55,318 bases of DNA from Labrys wisconsinensis (GTDB taxonomy: Bacteria; Pseudomonadota; Alphaproteobacteria; Rhizobiales; Labraceae). A program made the position numbers and the translations under genes. Below are positions 54,485 through 55,318 of the stretch, piece after piece. A model generated the notes under the pieces. It ran no database searches and had not been told where the DNA came from. It saw only the letters and a program-made list of their open reading frames with translations. The stretch is from assembly GCF_030814995.1 (NCBI RefSeq), contig NZ_JAUSVX010000033.1, positions 1 to 55,318 of the forward strand, given 5' to 3'. The first letter of the stretch is position 1. Every line of letters begins with the position of its first letter.

Positions 54485-55318
54485 TTACGCCGTGCGCGGT
54501 CGGAGGGGTGACGATCCGACCGTTGCGAGTGCAGCCAGGACGAGAGCGCACCAAAGCCACCTCAGCCAGTTGAGGATGAGGCTGAAGTTATAGCCGACTG
54601 CGGCGAGGACGGCGTTGTTGGCATCGCCAGCGGCTCCCACCAGGAAGTTGCGTCCCATGCGATGGTCGCTCTTGAGGTGGCCAATGACGGGCTCGACGGC
54701 GGCCCTGCGTCGGAAGGCTCGCTTGATCGCCCTGGTCAGACCTCGTTTCATTCCGGCGACATAGACCTTGAAGGCCTTGTCCTTGGGAGCGTTGTGGCCG
54801 CGGTAGCCGGCGTCGGTGACGGCCTTCGCGAGGTTGGCCCCGACCATGGCCTCGATCGCGGGGATGACGGTGGCCAGGGTGTGGCCGTCATAAGGGTTGC
54901 CGGGCAGGGCTTTGACGTGGGTGACGAACTGGCCGCCCTTGCAGCGGTTGAGTGGCGTGGCGACGGAGACCTTGACGCCGAACTCGTACGGCTTGTGCGC
55001 CTTGCCTTTGCCGATGCACTCCACCACGGGGGCGTGCAGGGAATAGACCTTCTTGCCCCGCTCGCGCTGGCGCTGGTCCTTGACCCGGCGTGCGAGCGAG
55101 AGGGCGAGATCGAAGGGGCCGGCCAACGCCGGTCGATCGGCCAGCTTGCGGGTGATGTCGCGGATCACCGCCCCCAGCATGGTGCGCAGGCGCTTCAATT
55201 CTCGATTGGCCCGTTTGAACTGTTTGGCGTGGGCATAGCGCTGGTGCTTGATCAGGGCGAGCTTGCCGACCCGGGCATAGGATTGGCGCAGGACCAGGCC
55301 ATGCCTCTTGGCCAGCTT
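54485..55318 (-). CDS. IS5-type DDE transposase, C-terminal part (runs off right edge)
   Basis: The frame is open from the window edge (reading KLAKRHGLVLRQSYARVGK at 55318) to a stop at 54485: 277 residues of a longer transposase. DDE-family marks are KVYSLHAPVVECIGKGKAHK, PYEFGVKVSVAT, the second catalytic Asp in VTDAGYRGH, and the Glu in AAVEPVIGHLKSDHRMGRN. The first Asp lies outside the window or in the part near the edge. It is cytoplasmic and moves its own element. The inverted-repeat end of the element should lie between about 54316 and 54485, but I cannot pick it without the other end. The frame has no stop, so this copy may be intact. Confidence 0.9.
   Translation of the reverse strand, partial: KLAKRHGLVLRQSYARVGKLALIKHQRYAHAKQFKRANRELKRLRTMLGAVIRDITRKLADRPALAGPFDLALSLARRVKDQRQRERGKKVYSLHAPVVECIGKGKAHKPYEFGVKVSVATPLNRCKGGQFVTHVKALPGNPYDGHTLATVIPAIEAMVGANLAKAVTDAGYRGHNAPKDKAFKVYVAGMKRGLTRAIKRAFRRRAAVEPVIGHLKSDHRMGRNFLVGAAGDANNAVLAAVGYNFSLILNWLRWLWCALVLAALATVGSSPLRPRTA

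Noticed and set aside
1-55318. CRISPR array or tRNA/rRNA genes
   Set aside because: No regularly spaced direct repeats and no cloverleaf- or rRNA-like conserved sequence were seen; the recurring 18-mer is at promoters with irregular spacing, so it is an operator, not an array.

Overview
The window is very GC-rich, with dense operons of ABC importers, short-chain dehydrogenases and CoA enzymes. This is typical of a metabolically versatile alphaproteobacterium, most likely of the order Hyphomicrobiales (Rhizobiales). That assignment is an inference from gene content and codon use; no rRNA or tRNA gene is present. The AT-rich stretches are short and lie almost only at promoters.

Region 1 (1-4.8 kb) is a divergent polyol locus. 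A cut-off permease gene and two short-chain dehydrogenases lie on the minus strand. An RpiR-type regulator and a mannitol/sorbitol-type binding protein lie on the plus strand. Region 2 (5.0-18.6 kb) holds a CmcJ/NvfI-type oxidoreductase and an atypical SDR on the minus strand. On the plus strand are two peroxidase-like CMD proteins, a DszC-type flavoprotein, a complete ribose-type importer and three luciferase-like flavin monooxygenases. This looks like an organosulfur or amine scavenging module. Three similar AT-rich 22-bp sites sit at its starts.

Region 3 (18.6-52.4 kb) is the main discovery. It is a catabolic island of ten transcription units, and each carries at least one copy of an 18-bp LacI-type operator (consensus TATAAAAACGTTTCTATA; 12 copies). 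The one LacI-family gene inside it (39613-40635) is the natural candidate regulator. The island holds three importers of different classes: MalEFG-type without its own ATPase, RbsABC-type, and BMP/nucleoside-type. It also holds three amidase-signature hydrolases, two class I CoA-transferase-fold pairs, a class III CoA-transferase, a ThDP enzyme and DhaK plus DhaL. Further enzymes are an aldehyde dehydrogenase, a beta-hydroxyacid dehydrogenase, a cyclase-family hydrolase, a TIM-barrel isomerase, a cupin, an SnoaL-like protein and an aldo/keto reductase. The picture is uptake of amide-bearing, perhaps sugar- or polyol-derived compounds, hydrolysis, oxidation and CoA activation. The true substrate cannot be read from sequence. 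Both CoA-transferase beta subunits appear to lack the usual catalytic glutamate, so they may carry out other chemistry, as IpdAB does.

Region 4 (52.9-54.3 kb) is a small SRPBCC-EVE-MarR operon. Its promoter is embedded in a perfect 14-bp inverted repeat. The right edge (54.5-55.3 kb) is the C-terminal part of an IS5-type transposase.
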